From: Flavobacterium silvisoli
GTDB taxonomy: Bacteria; Bacteroidota; Bacteroidia; Flavobacteriales; Flavobacteriaceae
DNA: 59,909 nt
Direction of reading: 5' to 3'
NCBI RefSeq assembly: GCF_004329815.1
Contig: NZ_SJPE01000016.1
Span: 1 to 59,909 of the forward strand
The translations under genes and the position numbers were made by a program. The notes beneath the pieces were generated by a model. That model saw nothing but the letters and a program-made list of their open reading frames with translations, was not told the DNA's origin and searched no databases. Positions 24,871 through 37,600 of this stretch are shown in pieces; position 1 is the first letter of the stretch, and each line of letters begins with the position of its first letter.

Positions 24871-24913
24871 GGTTTAGGCCTTGGACGAAGCGTCCAAGGG
24901 CCTAAACCATTTT
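24871..24913 (+). terminator. Attenuator-like hairpin between rplL and rpoB
   Basis: Long stem GGTTTAGGCCTTGGAC / GTCCAAGGGCCTAAACC (16 bp, one bulged base, GAAGC loop), followed by ATTTTT. It is far stronger than most hairpins here and lies inside the operon, where E. coli also has an attenuator and RNase III site. Downstream 24914-25094 is otherwise unassigned leader of rpoB. Confidence 0.8.
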
Positions 24914-25094
24914 TCGTATAATAAAATTATAGTTTACATGCGAAAACTTTTAATCCGTACGAAGAAAAAAACGAACTGTTTTCCTGGTTTGTTTTTAAAG
25001 ATGTAAGGGTTATCAAAATAAGGAAAGTATAGCTTACAACATGTGCTGCTGCACAAAAAAAATTACTTTTTTAAAATCAAAATTTTGTCCATTG

Positions 25095-28000
25095 ATGATA
25101 ACAAATCAGACTGAAAGATTGAATTTTGCCTCTACCAAGAACATTCCTCACTATCCTGACTTTTTGGATGTGCAGGTAAAATCGTTTAAAGACTTCTTCC
25201 AATTGGAAACCAAGTCGGATGAAAGAGGCAACGAAGGATTGTATAACACCTTCATGGAAAACTTTCCAATTACTGATACAAGAAACCAATTTGTATTAGA
25301 GTTCCTAGATTATTTTGTTGACCCGCCGCGTTACACCATACAGGAGTGTATCGAAAGAGGTTTAACGTACAGTGTGCCTCTTAAGGCAAGACTGAAATTG
25401 TATTGTACAGACCCGGAGCACGAAGATTTTGAAACGATTGTACAGGATGTTTATCTTGGAACTATCCCTTACATGACACCAAGCGGTACCTTTGTTATCA
25501 ATGGTGCAGAGCGTGTGGTAGTATCTCAGTTACACCGTTCGCCAGGGGTATTCTTCGGACAGTCTTTCCATGCTAACGGAACCAAGTTATATTCTGCCCG
25601 CGTTATTCCTTTCAAAGGATCATGGATTGAATTTGCCACCGATATCAACAGCGTGATGTACGCGTATATCGACAGAAAGAAAAAATTACCGGTGACCACT
25701 CTTTTCCGTGCTATCGGATTTGAAAGAGATAAGGACATTCTTGAGATCTTTGATCTTGCAGAAGAAATCAAAGTATCTAAAACCGGTCTTAAAAAATACA
25801 TCGGTAGAAAACTAGCCGCGAGAGTATTGAACACTTGGCACGAAGATTTCGTGGACGAGGATACCGGAGAGGTAGTTTCTATTGAGCGTAACGAGATTAT
25901 ATTGGATCGTGATACCATTATCGATAAAGATAACGTTGAAGAAATCATCGATTCGAATGTAAAATCGATTTTGTTGCACAAAGAGGATAACAACCAAGCG
26001 GATTACGCCATTATCCACAACACGCTACAAAAAGACCCTACTAACTCAGAAAAAGAAGCCGTAGAGCACATTTACCGTCAGTTGCGTAATGCAGAACCGC
26101 CTGATGAGGAAACGGCTCGTGGTATTATTGATAAATTGTTCTTCTCGGACCAACGTTACAACTTAGGAGAAGTTGGTCGTTACCGTATGAACAAAAAACT
26201 GAACCTGGATATCCCGATGGAAAAGCAAGTCTTGACCAAAGAAGATATCATCACTATTGTTAAATATCTAATCGAATTGATCAACTCTAAAGCAGAGATT
26301 GATGATATCGATCACTTGTCTAACCGTCGTGTACGTACTGTTGGGGAGCAATTATCACAACAGTTCGGTGTAGGTTTAGCCCGTATGGCCCGTACCATCC
26401 GTGAAAGAATGAACGTTAGAGATAACGAGGTGTTTACGCCAATCGATTTGATCAATGCAAAAACCTTGTCCTCAGTAATCAACTCGTTCTTCGGTACGAA
26501 CCAGTTATCACAGTTTATGGATCAAACCAATCCATTGGCTGAGATTACCCACAAAAGAAGATTGTCTGCCCTTGGACCAGGAGGTCTTTCGAGAGAGAGA
26601 GCCGGTTTCGAGGTGCGTGACGTTCACTATACCCACTACGGTCGTTTATGTCCGATTGAAACGCCAGAGGGACCTAACATCGGTTTGATTTCGTCACTGG
26701 GTGTTTATGCGAAAGTAAACGGCATGGGATTCATTGAAACCCCTTACCGCGAAGTGAAAAACGGAACGGTTGATTTGGTTTCTGAGCCTATTTATTTAAG
26801 TGCGGAAGAAGAAGAAGGTAAAATGATCGCGCAGGCGAACATTGATATGGACGACAAAGGAAAAATCACCTCAGACAAGGTTATTGTTCGTGAAGAAGGA
26901 GATTTCCCGGTTGTTGACCCGAATCAGGTTCACTACACCGACGTGGCACCGAACCAGATTGCTTCGATTTCGGCATCGTTGATTCCGTTCCTGGAGCACG
27001 ATGACGCGAACCGTGCGTTGATGGGATCGAACATGATGCGTCAGGCCGTACCACTATTACGTCCTGAAGCTCCAATCGTAGGAACCGGACTAGAGCGCCA
27101 AGTAGCTTCTGACTCAAGAGTATTAATCAATGCGGAAGGCAATGGTACTGTAGAGTACGTTGACGCCAACATGATTACTATCAAGTACGACAGAACTGAA
27201 GAGGAAAGAATGGTAAGTTTTGACCCGGATGAGAAAACGTATAACTTGATTAAATTCAGAAAAACGAATCAAAGTACTTCTATCAATCTGAAACCAATCG
27301 TTAGAAAAGGGGACAGAGTGAAATTAGGACAAGTACTTTGTGAAGGATATGCAACACAAAACGGAGAGCTGGCTTTGGGTAGAAACCTGAAAGTAGCGTT
27401 CATGCCTTGGAAAGGGTACAACTTTGAGGATGCGATTGTAATTTCTGAAAAAGTAGTTCGTGACGATATTTTTACGTCTATCCACGTTGATGATTATTCT
27501 TTGGAGGTAAGAGATACAAAATTAGGAAACGAAGAGTTGACTAATGATATCCCGAATGTTTCGGAAGAAGCTACCAAAGATTTGGACGAAAACGGTATGA
27601 TCAGAATCGGAGCCGAGGTAAAACCGGGCGACATTTTGATTGGAAAAATTACACCAAAAGGAGAATCAGATCCTACGCCGGAAGAAAAACTATTAAGAGC
27701 TATCTTCGGGGATAAAGCCGGTGATGTGAAAGATGCATCGTTGAAAGCTTCTCCATCGTTACACGGTGTGGTTTTGGATAAAAAATTATTCGCGAGAGCG
27801 GTAAAAGATAAAAAGAAACGTACCAAAGATAAAGACGATTTGACGTCTTTGGAAATGGAGTTCGAAACCAAATTCGTTGAGTTGAAAGACAAATTAATTG
27901 AAAAATTATTTGTGATTGTAGACGGTAAAACATCGCAAGGTGTGATGAACGATTTGGGTGAAGAAGTGTTACCGAAAGGAAAAAAATACACTAAGAAAAT

Positions 28001-28907
28001 GCTTCAGGCTGTTGAGGATTTTGCACACTTAACCAAAGGACAATGGGTAGCTGATGAAGAGACCAACCGATTGGTAAACGACTTAATCCACAACTACAAA
28101 ATCAAATTAAACGATTTACAAGGAGCATTACGAAGAGAGAAATTCACGATTACTGTCGGAGACGAATTACCGGCCGGAATTTTGAAATTGGCGAAAGTAT
28201 ATATCGCTAAGAAACGTAAATTGAAAGTAGGGGATAAGATGGCGGGACGTCACGGTAACAAGGGTATTGTTGCCCGAATTGTTCGTGATGAAGACATGCC
28301 GTTCTTAGAAGACGGAACACCGGTAGATATTGTATTGAATCCGCTAGGGGTACCTTCCCGTATGAACATCGGTCAGATTTATGAAACTGTTTTAGGATGG
28401 GCCGGACAAAAATTAGGCAGAAAATATGCCACTCCAATTTTTGACGGAGCCACTCTGGATCAAATCAATGCATTGACTGATGAAGCCGGCATTCCTCGTT
28501 TTGGTCATACATATTTGTATGACGGAGGTACCGGAGAGCGTTTCCACCAACCGGCAACGGTAGGGGTTATCTACATGTTGAAATTAGGACACATGGTAGA
28601 CGACAAAATGCACGCACGTTCTATAGGTCCATACTCGTTGATTACGCAACAGCCATTAGGAGGTAAAGCTCAGTTTGGAGGTCAGCGTTTCGGAGAAATG
28701 GAGGTTTGGGCACTTGAGGCTTATGGAGCATCAAGTACGCTTAGAGAAATTTTGACTGTTAAATCGGATGACGTAATCGGTAGAGCCAAAACTTACGAAG
28801 CTATCGTTAAGGGAGAAACTATGCCGGAGCCAGGATTACCAGAATCATTCAATGTATTGATGCATGAATTGAAAGGTCTTGGATTAGACATCAGATTAGA
28901 AGAATAA
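25095..28907 (+). CDS. rpoB: RNA polymerase beta subunit
   Basis: 1270 residues from the ATG giving [13 protein letters not shown], the usual Bacteroidota N-terminus; the frame is open back to 25041, but that start lies in a Cys-rich stretch and is rejected. The rifampicin-pocket segment [20 protein letters not shown] and [20 protein letters not shown] is of the sensitive type. The C-terminal [20 protein letters not shown] clamp region is intact. With rpoC and others it forms the transcription core. 91 bp separate it from rpoC. Confidence 0.98.
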   Translation: MITNQTERLNFASTKNIPHYPDFLDVQVKSFKDFFQLETKSDERGNEGLYNTFMENFPITDTRNQFVLEFLDYFVDPPRYTIQECIERGLTYSVPLKARLKLYCTDPEHEDFETIVQDVYLGTIPYMTPSGTFVINGAERVVVSQLHRSPGVFFGQSFHANGTKLYSARVIPFKGSWIEFATDINSVMYAYIDRKKKLPVTTLFRAIGFERDKDILEIFDLAEEIKVSKTGLKKYIGRKLAARVLNTWHEDFVDEDTGEVVSIERNEIILDRDTIIDKDNVEEIIDSNVKSILLHKEDNNQADYAIIHNTLQKDPTNSEKEAVEHIYRQLRNAEPPDEETARGIIDKLFFSDQRYNLGEVGRYRMNKKLNLDIPMEKQVLTKEDIITIVKYLIELINSKAEIDDIDHLSNRRVRTVGEQLSQQFGVGLARMARTIRERMNVRDNEVFTPIDLINAKTLSSVINSFFGTNQLSQFMDQTNPLAEITHKRRLSALGPGGLSRERAGFEVRDVHYTHYGRLCPIETPEGPNIGLISSLGVYAKVNGMGFIETPYREVKNGTVDLVSEPIYLSAEEEEGKMIAQANIDMDDKGKITSDKVIVREEGDFPVVDPNQVHYTDVAPNQIASISASLIPFLEHDDANRALMGSNMMRQAVPLLRPEAPIVGTGLERQVASDSRVLINAEGNGTVEYVDANMITIKYDRTEEERMVSFDPDEKTYNLIKFRKTNQSTSINLKPIVRKGDRVKLGQVLCEGYATQNGELALGRNLKVAFMPWKGYNFEDAIVISEKVVRDDIFTSIHVDDYSLEVRDTKLGNEELTNDIPNVSEEATKDLDENGMIRIGAEVKPGDILIGKITPKGESDPTPEEKLLRAIFGDKAGDVKDASLKASPSLHGVVLDKKLFARAVKDKKKRTKDKDDLTSLEMEFETKFVELKDKLIEKLFVIVDGKTSQGVMNDLGEEVLPKGKKYTKKMLQAVEDFAHLTKGQWVADEETNRLVNDLIHNYKIKLNDLQGALRREKFTITVGDELPAGILKLAKVYIAKKRKLKVGDKMAGRHGNKGIVARIVRDEDMPFLEDGTPVDIVLNPLGVPSRMNIGQIYETVLGWAGQKLGRKYATPIFDGATLDQINALTDEAGIPRFGHTYLYDGGTGERFHQPATVGVIYMLKLGHMVDDKMHARSIGPYSLITQQPLGGKAQFGGQRFGEMEVWALEAYGASSTLREILTVKSDDVIGRAKTYEAIVKGETMPEPGLPESFNVLMHELKGLGLDIRLEE

Positions 28908-28920
28908 TATAGTTGATAGG

Positions 28921-28983
28921 TGTTGGTTGGTAGTTGATGGATTTCTTCTCAGACTAACAACCAATAACCAACAACCAACAACT
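28921..28983. repeat. Complementary GTTGGT / ACCAAC low-complexity spacer between rpoB and rpoC
   Basis: The left part reads GTTGGTTGGTAGTTGATGG and the right part has several CCAACAACCAA words, so the RNA can fold back on itself imperfectly. Same words as the array at 41049-41174. Confidence 0.7.
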
Positions 28984-28998
28984 TTAAAGTTTACGACT

Positions 28999-31900
28999 AT
29001 GATGAATAGAAATAAAGATACTAAAAATACTATCAAAAGATTTGACAGAATTTCGATAGGATTGGCTTCTCCTGAATCGATCTTGGCTGAGTCAAGAGGT
29101 GAGGTGTTAAAGCCCGAAACTATCAACTACAGAACCCACAAACCGGAGCGTGACGGTCTTTTTTGTGAGCGTATCTTCGGACCTGTAAAGGATTTCGAAT
29201 GTGCTTGTGGTAAATACAAAAGAATCCGTTATAAAGGAATCGTTTGTGACCGTTGTGGTGTTGAAGTGACCGAGAAAAAAGTACGTCGTGACCGTGTAGG
29301 ACACATCAACTTGGTGGTGCCTATTGCCCACATCTGGTACTTCCGTTCTTTACCCAACAAAATAGGGTATATCCTTGGATTGCCGTCTAAGAAATTAGAC
29401 ATGATTATTTACTACGAACGATACGTAGTAATCCAAGCCGGTATTGCCAAAAATGCCGATGGTGAATCGTTGCAAAAATTAGACTTTTTAACCGAAGAAG
29501 AATATCTGAACATTTTGGATAGCCTTCCGATGGAAAATCAATATTTGGATGATTCAGATCCGAATAAATTCATCGCCAAAATGGGTGCTGAGTGTATTAT
29601 GGATTTGTTAGCCCGTACCGATTTAGATGCTTTGTCTTACGAGTTGCGTCACAGTGCTAACAACGAAACGTCTAAGCAAAGAAAAACAGAAGCGTTAAAA
29701 CGATTACAAGTAGTAGAATCGTTCCGCGAGGCAAACCTGAACCGCGAGAATCGTCCGGAGTGGATGATTTTGAAAGTGATTCCGGTAATCCCGCCTGAAT
29801 TGCGTCCGTTGGTGCCGCTTGACGGTGGTCGTTTTGCGACTTCGGATTTGAACGATTTATACCGAAGAGTTATCATCCGTAACAACCGTTTGAAACGATT
29901 GATGGAGATTAAAGCTCCTGAGGTAATCTTGAGAAACGAAAAACGTATGTTACAAGAATCAGTAGATTCCTTATTTGATAACACGCGTAAAGCTTCTGCG
30001 GTTAAAACCGAATCTAACCGTCCGTTGAAATCACTTTCGGATTCCTTGAAAGGAAAACAAGGTCGTTTCCGTCAAAACTTATTGGGTAAACGTGTAGATT
30101 ATTCTGCCCGTTCGGTAATTGTTGTCGGACCTGAAATGAAATTGTTTGAATGTGGTTTGCCAAAAGACATGGCGGCTGAACTATACAAACCATTCGTTAT
30201 TCGAAAATTAATCGAAAGAGGTATTGTTAAAACCGTAAAATCGGCTAAGAAAATCATCGATAAAAAAGAGCCTGTAGTATGGGATATCCTGGAGAATGTA
30301 ATCAAAGGACACCCAGTACTGTTGAACCGTGCTCCTACGTTGCACCGTTTGGGAATCCAAGCGTTCCAGCCTAAATTGATTGAAGGAAAAGCGATTCAGT
30401 TGCACCCGTTAGTATGTACGGCGTTTAACGCGGATTTCGACGGTGACCAGATGGCGGTACACTTACCGCTTGGACCGGAAGCTATTTTGGAAGCTCAATT
30501 GTTGATGTTGGCTTCTCACAATATCCTGAACCCGGCTAATGGTGCTCCAATTACCGTACCTTCTCAGGACATGGTTTTGGGTCTGTACTACATGACCAAA
30601 GAAAGATTGTCGACTCCTGAGCACAAAATTTTGGGTGAAGGCTTGACGTTCTATTCTGCTGAAGAGTGTAATATCGCTTTGAACGAAGGCCGAGTAGAGT
30701 TGAATGCCCGTGTTAAAATCAGAGCTAAAGATTTTAACGAAAACGGTGAATTGGTGTATAAAATTATCCAAACCACTGCCGGAAGAATACTTTTTAACGA
30801 AGTAGTACCTGAAGCAGCCGGTTACATCAATGAAGTATTGACTAAAAAATCGTTGCGTGATATCATTGGAAAAATCCTGGCAGTAACTGATGTTCCTACC
30901 ACGGCTGCTTTCCTTGACAACATGAAAGATATGGGATATAAATTCGCTTTCAAAGGCGGATTGTCCTTCTCGTTAGGAGATATCAAAATTCCGGATCAAA
31001 AATCACAATTGATTGCTGACGCCCGTGAGCAGGTTGACGGAATTTCGATGAACTATAACATGGGTCTTATCACCAACAACGAACGTTATAACCAAGTGAT
31101 TGACATCTGGACTTCTGCTAATGCGCAGTTGACGGAGTTGGCCATGAAAAATATCCGTGAAGACCAACAAGGGTTCAACTCGGTATACATGATGCTTGAC
31201 TCAGGAGCTCGTGGATCTAAAGAGCAGATTCGTCAGTTGACCGGTATGCGTGGTTTGATGGCTAAGCCTAAAAAATCAACTGCCGGAGGTGGTGAAATTA
31301 TTGAAAACCCGATTCTTTCGAACTTTAAAGAAGGACTTTCGATCTTAGAGTACTTTATCTCTACCCACGGGGCGCGTAAAGGATTAGCGGATACCGCTTT
31401 GAAAACGGCTGATGCGGGTTACCTGACCCGTCGTTTGCACGACGTTTCTCAGGACGTAATTGTAAACTCTGTAGATTGTGGTACGTTAAGAGGAATTGAA
31501 GTTTCGGCTTTGAAGAAAAACGAAGAAATCGTTGAAACTCTTGGAGAACGCATCTTAGGACGTGTGGCGTTGCATGATGTCATCAACCCGCTGAATAATG
31601 AAGTTTTAGTTCACTCGGGAGAACAAATCACAGAAGCTGTTGTGAAAGCGATAGAAGAATCTCCGGTTGAAAAAGTAGAGGTTCGTTCGCCATTGACCTG
31701 TGAGGCTAAGAAAGGTATCTGTGCTAAATGTTACGGAAGAAACTTAGCTACCGGAAAAATGACTCAAAAAGGGGAAGCTGTCGGAGTAATCGCAGCGCAG
31801 TCTATTGGGGAGCCGGGTACACAGTTGACCCTACGTACGTTCCACGTTGGAGGGGTTGCCGGTGGTGTTTCTGAAGAATCAAGCATTATCGCAAGATTTG

Positions 31901-33303
31901 GCGGAAAACTGGAAATTGAAGATTTGAAAACCGTAGTAGGAGAAGACGGAGAAGGCAACAAAGTTGATATTGTAGTTTCGCGTTCTACCGAATTGAAATT
32001 GGTAGATGTGAAAACCGGTATATTGTTGAGCACGCACAACATTCCTTACGGTTCCGTAATCAATGTGAAAGACGGTGACGTAGTAGAAAAAGGAGCGACC
32101 ATTTGTAAATGGGATCCGTATAACGGGGTTATCGTTTCTGAGTTTACCGGAAAAATTGCTTACGAAGATTTAGAGCAAGGACAATCGTTCCAAGTGGAAA
32201 TTGACGAGCAAACCGGATTCCAGGAAAAAGTAATTTCGGAAGGAAGAAATAAAAAATTAATCCCAACCTTATTGGTATACGGTAAAGACGGTGAGTTAAT
32301 CCGTTCATACAACTTACCGGTTGGCGCTCACCTTATGGTAGAGGATGGCGAGAAAATCAAGGCCGGTAAAATCTTGGTGAAAATTCCGCGTCGTTCTTCT
32401 AAAGCGGGTGATATTACCGGAGGTTTACCAAGAATTACGGAGTTGTTAGAGGCTCGTAATCCTTCGAACCCTGCGGTAGTTTCTGAAATTGACGGAGTAG
32501 TTTCTTTCGGAAAAATCAAACGCGGTAACCGTGAGATTGTCATCGAATCTAAATTTGGTGAGGTTAAGAAATACTTAGTGAAATTGTCGAGTCAAATTCT
32601 GGTACAGGAAAACGACTTCGTGAAAGCGGGTATGCCGTTGTCTGACGGAGCTATTACTCCGGAAGATATCTTAAGAATTCAAGGGCCATCGGCTGTACAA
32701 CAGTATTTGGTAAATGAAATTCAAGAGGTGTACCGTTTGCAAGGGGTAAAAATCAATGACAAGCACTTTGAAGTAGTAATTCGTCAAATGATGCGTAAAG
32801 TACAAATTGAAGATCCGGGAGATACTTTATTCCTGGAAGAGCAATTGGTACACACCGCTGACTTTATTGAAGAAAACGATAAATTATACGGAATGAAAGT
32901 GGTGGAAGATGCCGGAGATTCGGAAGTATTGAAACCGGGTCAGATCGTATCGCCGCGTGAGTTGAGAGATGAGAACTCGTTGTTGAAACGCAACGATAAG
33001 AATTTGGTGGTAGCCCGTGATGTCATTACGGCCACGGCCACTCCGGTACTACAAGGTATTACCCGAGCTTCGTTACAAACCAAATCGTTCATTTCGGCTG
33101 CGTCGTTCCAGGAAACTACTAAGGTATTGAACGAAGCCGCAGTAGCCGGTAAAGTTGATACTTTGGAAGGATTGAAAGAAAACGTTATCGTTGGACACCG
33201 TATTCCTGCCGGAACGGGTATGAGAGATTACGATCACACGATTGTAGGGTCGAGAGACGACTACAACGAAATCATGGCTAACAAAGAAGAATACATTTAT
33301 TAA
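28999..33303 (+). CDS. rpoC: RNA polymerase beta' subunit
   Basis: 1434 residues from ATG 28999 (MMNRNKD; ATG 29002 equally possible); the frame is open to 28927, but that would translate the low-complexity spacer. The zinc-binding [20 protein letters not shown] lies near residues 67-86 and the catalytic Mg loop NADFDGDQ at 477-484. Trigger loop and C-terminal regions ([16 protein letters not shown]) are complete. Followed two bases later by the DUF3467 gene. Confidence 0.98.
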   Translation: MMNRNKDTKNTIKRFDRISIGLASPESILAESRGEVLKPETINYRTHKPERDGLFCERIFGPVKDFECACGKYKRIRYKGIVCDRCGVEVTEKKVRRDRVGHINLVVPIAHIWYFRSLPNKIGYILGLPSKKLDMIIYYERYVVIQAGIAKNADGESLQKLDFLTEEEYLNILDSLPMENQYLDDSDPNKFIAKMGAECIMDLLARTDLDALSYELRHSANNETSKQRKTEALKRLQVVESFREANLNRENRPEWMILKVIPVIPPELRPLVPLDGGRFATSDLNDLYRRVIIRNNRLKRLMEIKAPEVILRNEKRMLQESVDSLFDNTRKASAVKTESNRPLKSLSDSLKGKQGRFRQNLLGKRVDYSARSVIVVGPEMKLFECGLPKDMAAELYKPFVIRKLIERGIVKTVKSAKKIIDKKEPVVWDILENVIKGHPVLLNRAPTLHRLGIQAFQPKLIEGKAIQLHPLVCTAFNADFDGDQMAVHLPLGPEAILEAQLLMLASHNILNPANGAPITVPSQDMVLGLYYMTKERLSTPEHKILGEGLTFYSAEECNIALNEGRVELNARVKIRAKDFNENGELVYKIIQTTAGRILFNEVVPEAAGYINEVLTKKSLRDIIGKILAVTDVPTTAAFLDNMKDMGYKFAFKGGLSFSLGDIKIPDQKSQLIADAREQVDGISMNYNMGLITNNERYNQVIDIWTSANAQLTELAMKNIREDQQGFNSVYMMLDSGARGSKEQIRQLTGMRGLMAKPKKSTAGGGEIIENPILSNFKEGLSILEYFISTHGARKGLADTALKTADAGYLTRRLHDVSQDVIVNSVDCGTLRGIEVSALKKNEEIVETLGERILGRVALHDVINPLNNEVLVHSGEQITEAVVKAIEESPVEKVEVRSPLTCEAKKGICAKCYGRNLATGKMTQKGEAVGVIAAQSIGEPGTQLTLRTFHVGGVAGGVSEESSIIARFGGKLEIEDLKTVVGEDGEGNKVDIVVSRSTELKLVDVKTGILLSTHNIPYGSVINVKDGDVVEKGATICKWDPYNGVIVSEFTGKIAYEDLEQGQSFQVEIDEQTGFQEKVISEGRNKKLIPTLLVYGKDGELIRSYNLPVGAHLMVEDGEKIKAGKILVKIPRRSSKAGDITGGLPRITELLEARNPSNPAVVSEIDGVVSFGKIKRGNREIVIESKFGEVKKYLVKLSSQILVQENDFVKAGMPLSDGAITPEDILRIQGPSAVQQYLVNEIQEVYRLQGVKINDKHFEVVIRQMMRKVQIEDPGDTLFLEEQLVHTADFIEENDKLYGMKVVEDAGDSEVLKPGQIVSPRELRDENSLLKRNDKNLVVARDVITATATPVLQGITRASLQTKSFISAASFQETTKVLNEAAVAGKVDTLEGLKENVIVGHRIPAGTGMRDYDHTIVGSRDDYNEIMANKEEYIY

Positions 33304-33305
33304 TC

Positions 33306-33614
33306 ATGAGTGATGCTAATCAACAAGGACAAATCAACATAGAGCTTGATGAGAAAGTAGCCGAAGGAATTTATTCTAATTTGGCCATCATTAATCATTC
33401 GGCTTCTGAATTTGTCGTAGATTTTGTAACCCTTATGCCGGGTGTGCCCAAAGCTAAAGTAAAATCGAGAATTGTATTGACGCCTCAACATGCCAAGCGA
33501 TTTTTGAAAGCCTTAGGCGAAAACATCCACCGGTATGAGTTGACCCACGGTGAAATTAAAGATACTGAGCAGCCTCAGGTGCCGTTGAATTTTGGCCCTG
33601 CCGGACAAGCGTAA
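33306..33614 (+). CDS. DUF3467 family protein
   Basis: A 102-residue acidic protein beginning MSDANQQGQINIELDEKVAE with the family core GIYSNLAIINHSASEFVVDF and RIVLTPQHAKRFLKALGENI. No known function; immunity-, stress- or transcription-linked roles have been guessed for the family. It is the last gene of the rpoBC transcript (two bases after rpoC, terminator at 33633), a frequent arrangement in Bacteroidota that suggests expression with RNA polymerase. Confidence 0.9.
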   Translation: MSDANQQGQINIELDEKVAEGIYSNLAIINHSASEFVVDFVTLMPGVPKAKVKSRIVLTPQHAKRFLKALGENIHRYELTHGEIKDTEQPQVPLNFGPAGQA

Positions 33615-33632
33615 CAGTATACACCTTATAGG

Positions 33633-33664
33633 AACCCCTTTCTCTTTTGAGGAAGGGGTTTTTT
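33633..33664 (+). terminator. Terminator of the rpoBC-DUF3467 operon
   Basis: 12-bp stem AACCCCTTTCTC / GAGGAAGGGGTT with one G-T pair, TTTT loop and following T run. Confidence 0.9.
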
Positions 33665-33675
33665 GTTTTTGGGAC

Positions 33676-33974
33676 GGCTTCTCGATACAATATTCCTCCG
33701 CTTTGCGGAGGAACATCACTCGAAGTGACGGTTTGTTGGGGGTTGTTTTTTTTTGGGGTGGCTTCTCGATACGATTTTCCTCTGCTTTGCAGAGGAAAAT
33801 CACTCGAAGTGACGGTTTGTTGGGGGTGTTTTTTTTTTGGGGTGGCTTCTCGATACGATTTTCCTCTGCTTTGCAGAGGGAAATCACTCGAAGTGACGGT
33901 TTATTGGGAGGGTGTTTTTTTTTTGGGGATGGCTTCTCGATACATCCGCCATGGGCGGACACTAGAAGTGACGG
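33676..33974. repeat. Four tandem 84-87 bp intergenic repeats, family A
   Basis: Units at 33676-33731, 33760-33815, 33844-33899 and 33931-33974. Each starts GGCTTCTCGATAC, has a palindromic centre (for example CCTCCGC TTT GCGGAGG) and ends CACTCGAAGTGACGG; the fourth has a different centre (CATCCGCCATGGGCGGA). Linkers of about 28 nt contain a long T tract. On the minus strand they read GTCACTTCGAG, a word common in REP-like elements of flavobacteria. No tnpA-like gene is nearby. No CDS. Confidence 0.9.
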
Positions 33975-33994
33975 TTAAGGATGGCTTTTTGTTT

Positions 33995-34153
33995 GGATGA
34001 CAATAGTGGGGTATTTTGGGTTGTGTGATTCCTCCTTTGTCGGAATGACAATAAGAAGGTTGTGATTTGGGTTGTGTGATTCCTCCTTTGTCGGAATGAC
34101 AATAGTGGGGTACTTTGGGTTGTGTGATTCCTCCTTTGTTGGAATGACAATAA
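33995..34153. repeat. Tandem intergenic repeats, family B
   Basis: One partial and three full copies of about 36 bp (near 34018, 34069 and 34117), each containing GATTCCTCCTTTGTCGGAAT then GACAATA; the minus strand reads TTGTCATTCCGACAAAGGAG, another widespread flavobacterial intergenic word. Spacing is 48-51 bp. Confidence 0.85.
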
Positions 34154-34159
34154 GTGGGG

Positions 34160-34619
34160 TGTTGTTTTTATTTTGTAAGTTGTTAAAAATGAATGTGATA
34201 TGTTTGATTTGAAAGATGTAAGAACTTTTTTAGTGCTACCTTAACTGATTTTCGAGAAATACGTAAGGAATGGTGTAAAAGAAGTAACATTTTATTAACA
34301 TTTATTGTAAACTATTGATAAATTGTTAATTTAGCGAACCGAAATAGTAAAAAAATACTATTTTTAGTGAGTTATTGACTGAGATCTCCCCAAATCTGTG
34401 ATAATTTACCTACGTATTGTTGTGTGCAGCCGACCGATTGCCTGAATGGGTGTAGTGTTGGTCGTGACTTTTTACGTTTTATCGAAAAGCTTGTGTTTTT
34501 TGATATGACACTGTTAAATGAATGTGTATAAGATGTAAATTTAACGTCTTAACCACTGGGGAATTTGCAGGGATGCTTGTTCCTTATACTATAAAAGAGA
34601 ATACCGAAAAACAACCATT
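34160..34619 (+). promoter_or_regulatory. Promoter region and long leader of the first giant gene
   Basis: TTG (34305-34307), 19 nt, TAATTTAG (34327-34334), one mismatch from consensus; the predicted start near 34341 leaves a leader of about 280 nt before the ATG. The leader has small hairpins (TAGTA/TACTA near 34345-34361; CGACC/GGTCG near 34429-34464). Nothing coding is visible. Confidence 0.45.
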
Positions 34620-37600
34620 ATGAAAAAAACTTTACTTCCTCCCCCGAGTAATTTGTTTGAACATTTAAGCCCGAAATCAACCCAACTTATAGCCACACTG
34701 CTGTTGGTGTTGACCTTGGGTTTTACTACCGGTACGACCGCCCAGTGTATTGGGCCGTATCAATATTTTGAGAGCTTTAGACCTGCTGCGTCTAAGGGTA
34801 CGATGACAACAACAGATGGTTGGACATTTGGTTCAGGAGCTGTAACTCCAACTACTAGTTCATCTCAAGCTAGAAGCGGTTTGAATGTTTTGGTTTTTGG
34901 AAATACGGTTGGAAATACTGCTACCACACCTGCTATGTCTAATCCGGGAACTTTTAGTTTTTGGTACAAGTCCACTACTACTGATACTTTTACTGTAGAG
35001 TGGTCAACAGATAATTTTGCAACTTCTACCTCTTCAACATATTCGGCAACATCAACTTATCAGTTGGCGAGCATTACCGGTTTTGGCGGTGCAGCCAGTG
35101 TTAAGTTTAGAATTACAATTACTGTTGGCGGTGGTACTCTCTATGTAGATGATATGGCCTGTACCTCGACAATAGCGGCTGATAATAAAATTGTGGTTTC
35201 TGCTTGGGGAGCAGCCACTTCTACTATTACTTGTAATCCGGTTACTGTTCCTGCATCGGGTAACGGTACATTGAATTTTTACGATCAGGGTGGGTTATAT
35301 GATAATTATAATAAATCTCAAACTCAAATAATACATTTTGCTCCAGCCACAATAGGAGAGAGAGTTAAATTTGTTTTCAATTCATTTGTAATAGACGCTT
35401 TAAGTCCGAATACCAATATTACCGTTTATGATGGTGATACTACAGGGGCAACTCCTTTTACGGGGTTGAACGGTGTTACTTCTGTAGCCAATGGTACTCA
35501 AGTGACCTCTAGCCATATCAGCGGGTATATTACTGTGAAGTTTGTAACTACTACCTCTGCGTCTGCGCTAACAGTTGCCAGTACAGGTTTTGATATAACG
35601 GTGAGTTCTGTAGGTGCAGCATCCATAACCGGTTTAGGAGCGGCCAATGGGTGTTTGAATGCCAATTTGGTTATTAACGGGGCTAATTTATCAGGAGCTA
35701 CTGCAGTTACCATAAACGGTACTGCGGCTTCTATAGTTTCCAATACAGCAACTGTTATTACGGTTACACCCGGGGCAGGTACTACGGGTACGGGGCCTGT
35801 TGTTGTAACGCTACCGTCAGGAGCTATAAGTGCTCCAACCAATTATACTATTGACGCTACACCTTCGTTTAGTGCCGGTCCGTCTGCCGCCACGCAAAAC
35901 ATTTGTTTGAACGGTTCGGCTACAGCACTTTCGGTAACGGCTAATAATGGGGGAGGTACCATCAGTAAATACGAATGGTACAGCAATACTACCGCCAGTA
36001 CTTCGGGCGGGACTTTGGTGGCTACTAATAATACTTCGGCTACCACTAACACTTATACACCGCTTACTACCACGCAAGGTACTTTATATTATTATGTAGT
36101 GGTTTCTAATACTACGGGTTGTTCGGCTACCAGTGCGGTATCAGGAGCTATAGTGGTGGATGCGCCGGTGGTGATTACCGCACAGCCTTCTACAGCTTCT
36201 CAATCGTTGTGTATAAGTGATACTGCTACCGCGTTGTCTGTAGCGGCAACCGGAGGTTCGCTTACTTACCAATGGTATTCCAACGCGGCGAATAACAATA
36301 CAACAGGAACTCCTATTAGTGGAGCCACTTCTTCAACCTATACTCCTCCAACTGTTTTCGGAACTAAATATTATTACTGTGTGGTTTCTAACGGAGCGCC
36401 TTGCAGCAGTTCGGTTAGCAGTGCCGTTTCCGGAGGTGTGACCGTTAACCCTTCACCTACGGGTGTATCGGTAACCGGTGGTGGTTCCTACTGCGGTTCG
36501 GCTACTTTAAATGCTTCTAACGGAAGTAGCGGAACCATTTATTGGCAGGGTACTACTTCTAACGGAACCAGTACAGCTACAGCATCAACTTCTCAATCGG
36601 TTTCTGCTTCGGGTACTTATTATTTCAGAGCGCAATCGGCTGCCGGTTGTTGGGGGAATCAGGGATCGGCTACCGTCACCATAGAAACGGTAACACCGGG
36701 TGTTGCTACTGCGACTGCCGCTACGGGAATTACAACTACCGGATTTACCGCCAATTGGACGGCAGGAGCTAATGCAACAGGATACTATCTTGATGTGGCT
36801 ACCGATGCCGGTTTTACGAGTATGGTTGCCGGTTATAGTAACTTAAATGTGAACAATGTACTTACGTATGCCATAACCGGGTTGGCCAATTCAACTACTT
36901 ATTATTATCGCGTCCGCGCATACAGAAATGGTTGTGTTGCCGCCAATTCGAATACTATAAGTTGTGCTACGACTTCACCTTCTTACTGTACCCCTAATGG
37001 TTCAGCTTATTCGCAGGATCCTCAGGGTATTACTAATGTTACTATGGGTACCATTAATAATACCACGGGAATTGAAGTTACTAATTATGGAAATTATACA
37101 GCTTTCAGTACCAATGTGTATGCAGGAGCTACTCAATCGTTCAGCGTTACTTACCGCACGGGGTATACCTACGATACCAGTATATGGGTTGACTGGAATA
37201 ATGACGGTGATTTTGCTGATGCGGGCGAACTTGTTTATCAAGGAAATTCAGCCAGCACTATTCCTGCTACTGTAACCGGTAGTTTTGCTGTTCCTGTTTT
37301 AAATTCCGATTCGACCAGTACCATTGGTGCACACCGCTTGAGAATAGGGGGGACTGACTTTGGTCCGCTGACCGATCCGTGCAGAAACGGAAGTTGGCAG
37401 GCTTTTGAGGATTACACTTTAAATGTAATATCAGTGCCTCCATGTTCGGTTTCCGTACCATCGGCTTTAACCACTATTAACGTTGCGGCCACTTCTGCCA
37501 CTTTGGTTTGGTCAGACAGCGCGATGACTCCTAATACTATTTATAATTATTATGTAAGCACTTCCAATGTAGCTCCTCCTGCCGATGGTTCTAATCCGGT

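Noticed and set aside
25041..25094. Longer N-terminus of RpoB
   Set aside because: Cys/Lys-rich extension absent from the normal Bacteroidota N-terminus; [11 protein letters not shown] fits.
33513..33962. 149-residue minus-strand frame with repeated PNKPSLRV segments, and plus-strand frames at 33592-34000
   Set aside because: They are translations of the tandem family A repeats; no start signals or homology, and repetition follows the DNA unit.
33676..34153. CRISPR array
   Set aside because: Period too long, intervening segments nearly identical instead of unique spacers, and no cas genes.
35498..36077. Minus-strand frames within the giant genes (also 43329-43541, 52182-52428)
   Set aside because: Arise from Thr/Ser/Ala codon bias of the giants; no independent start or promoter.
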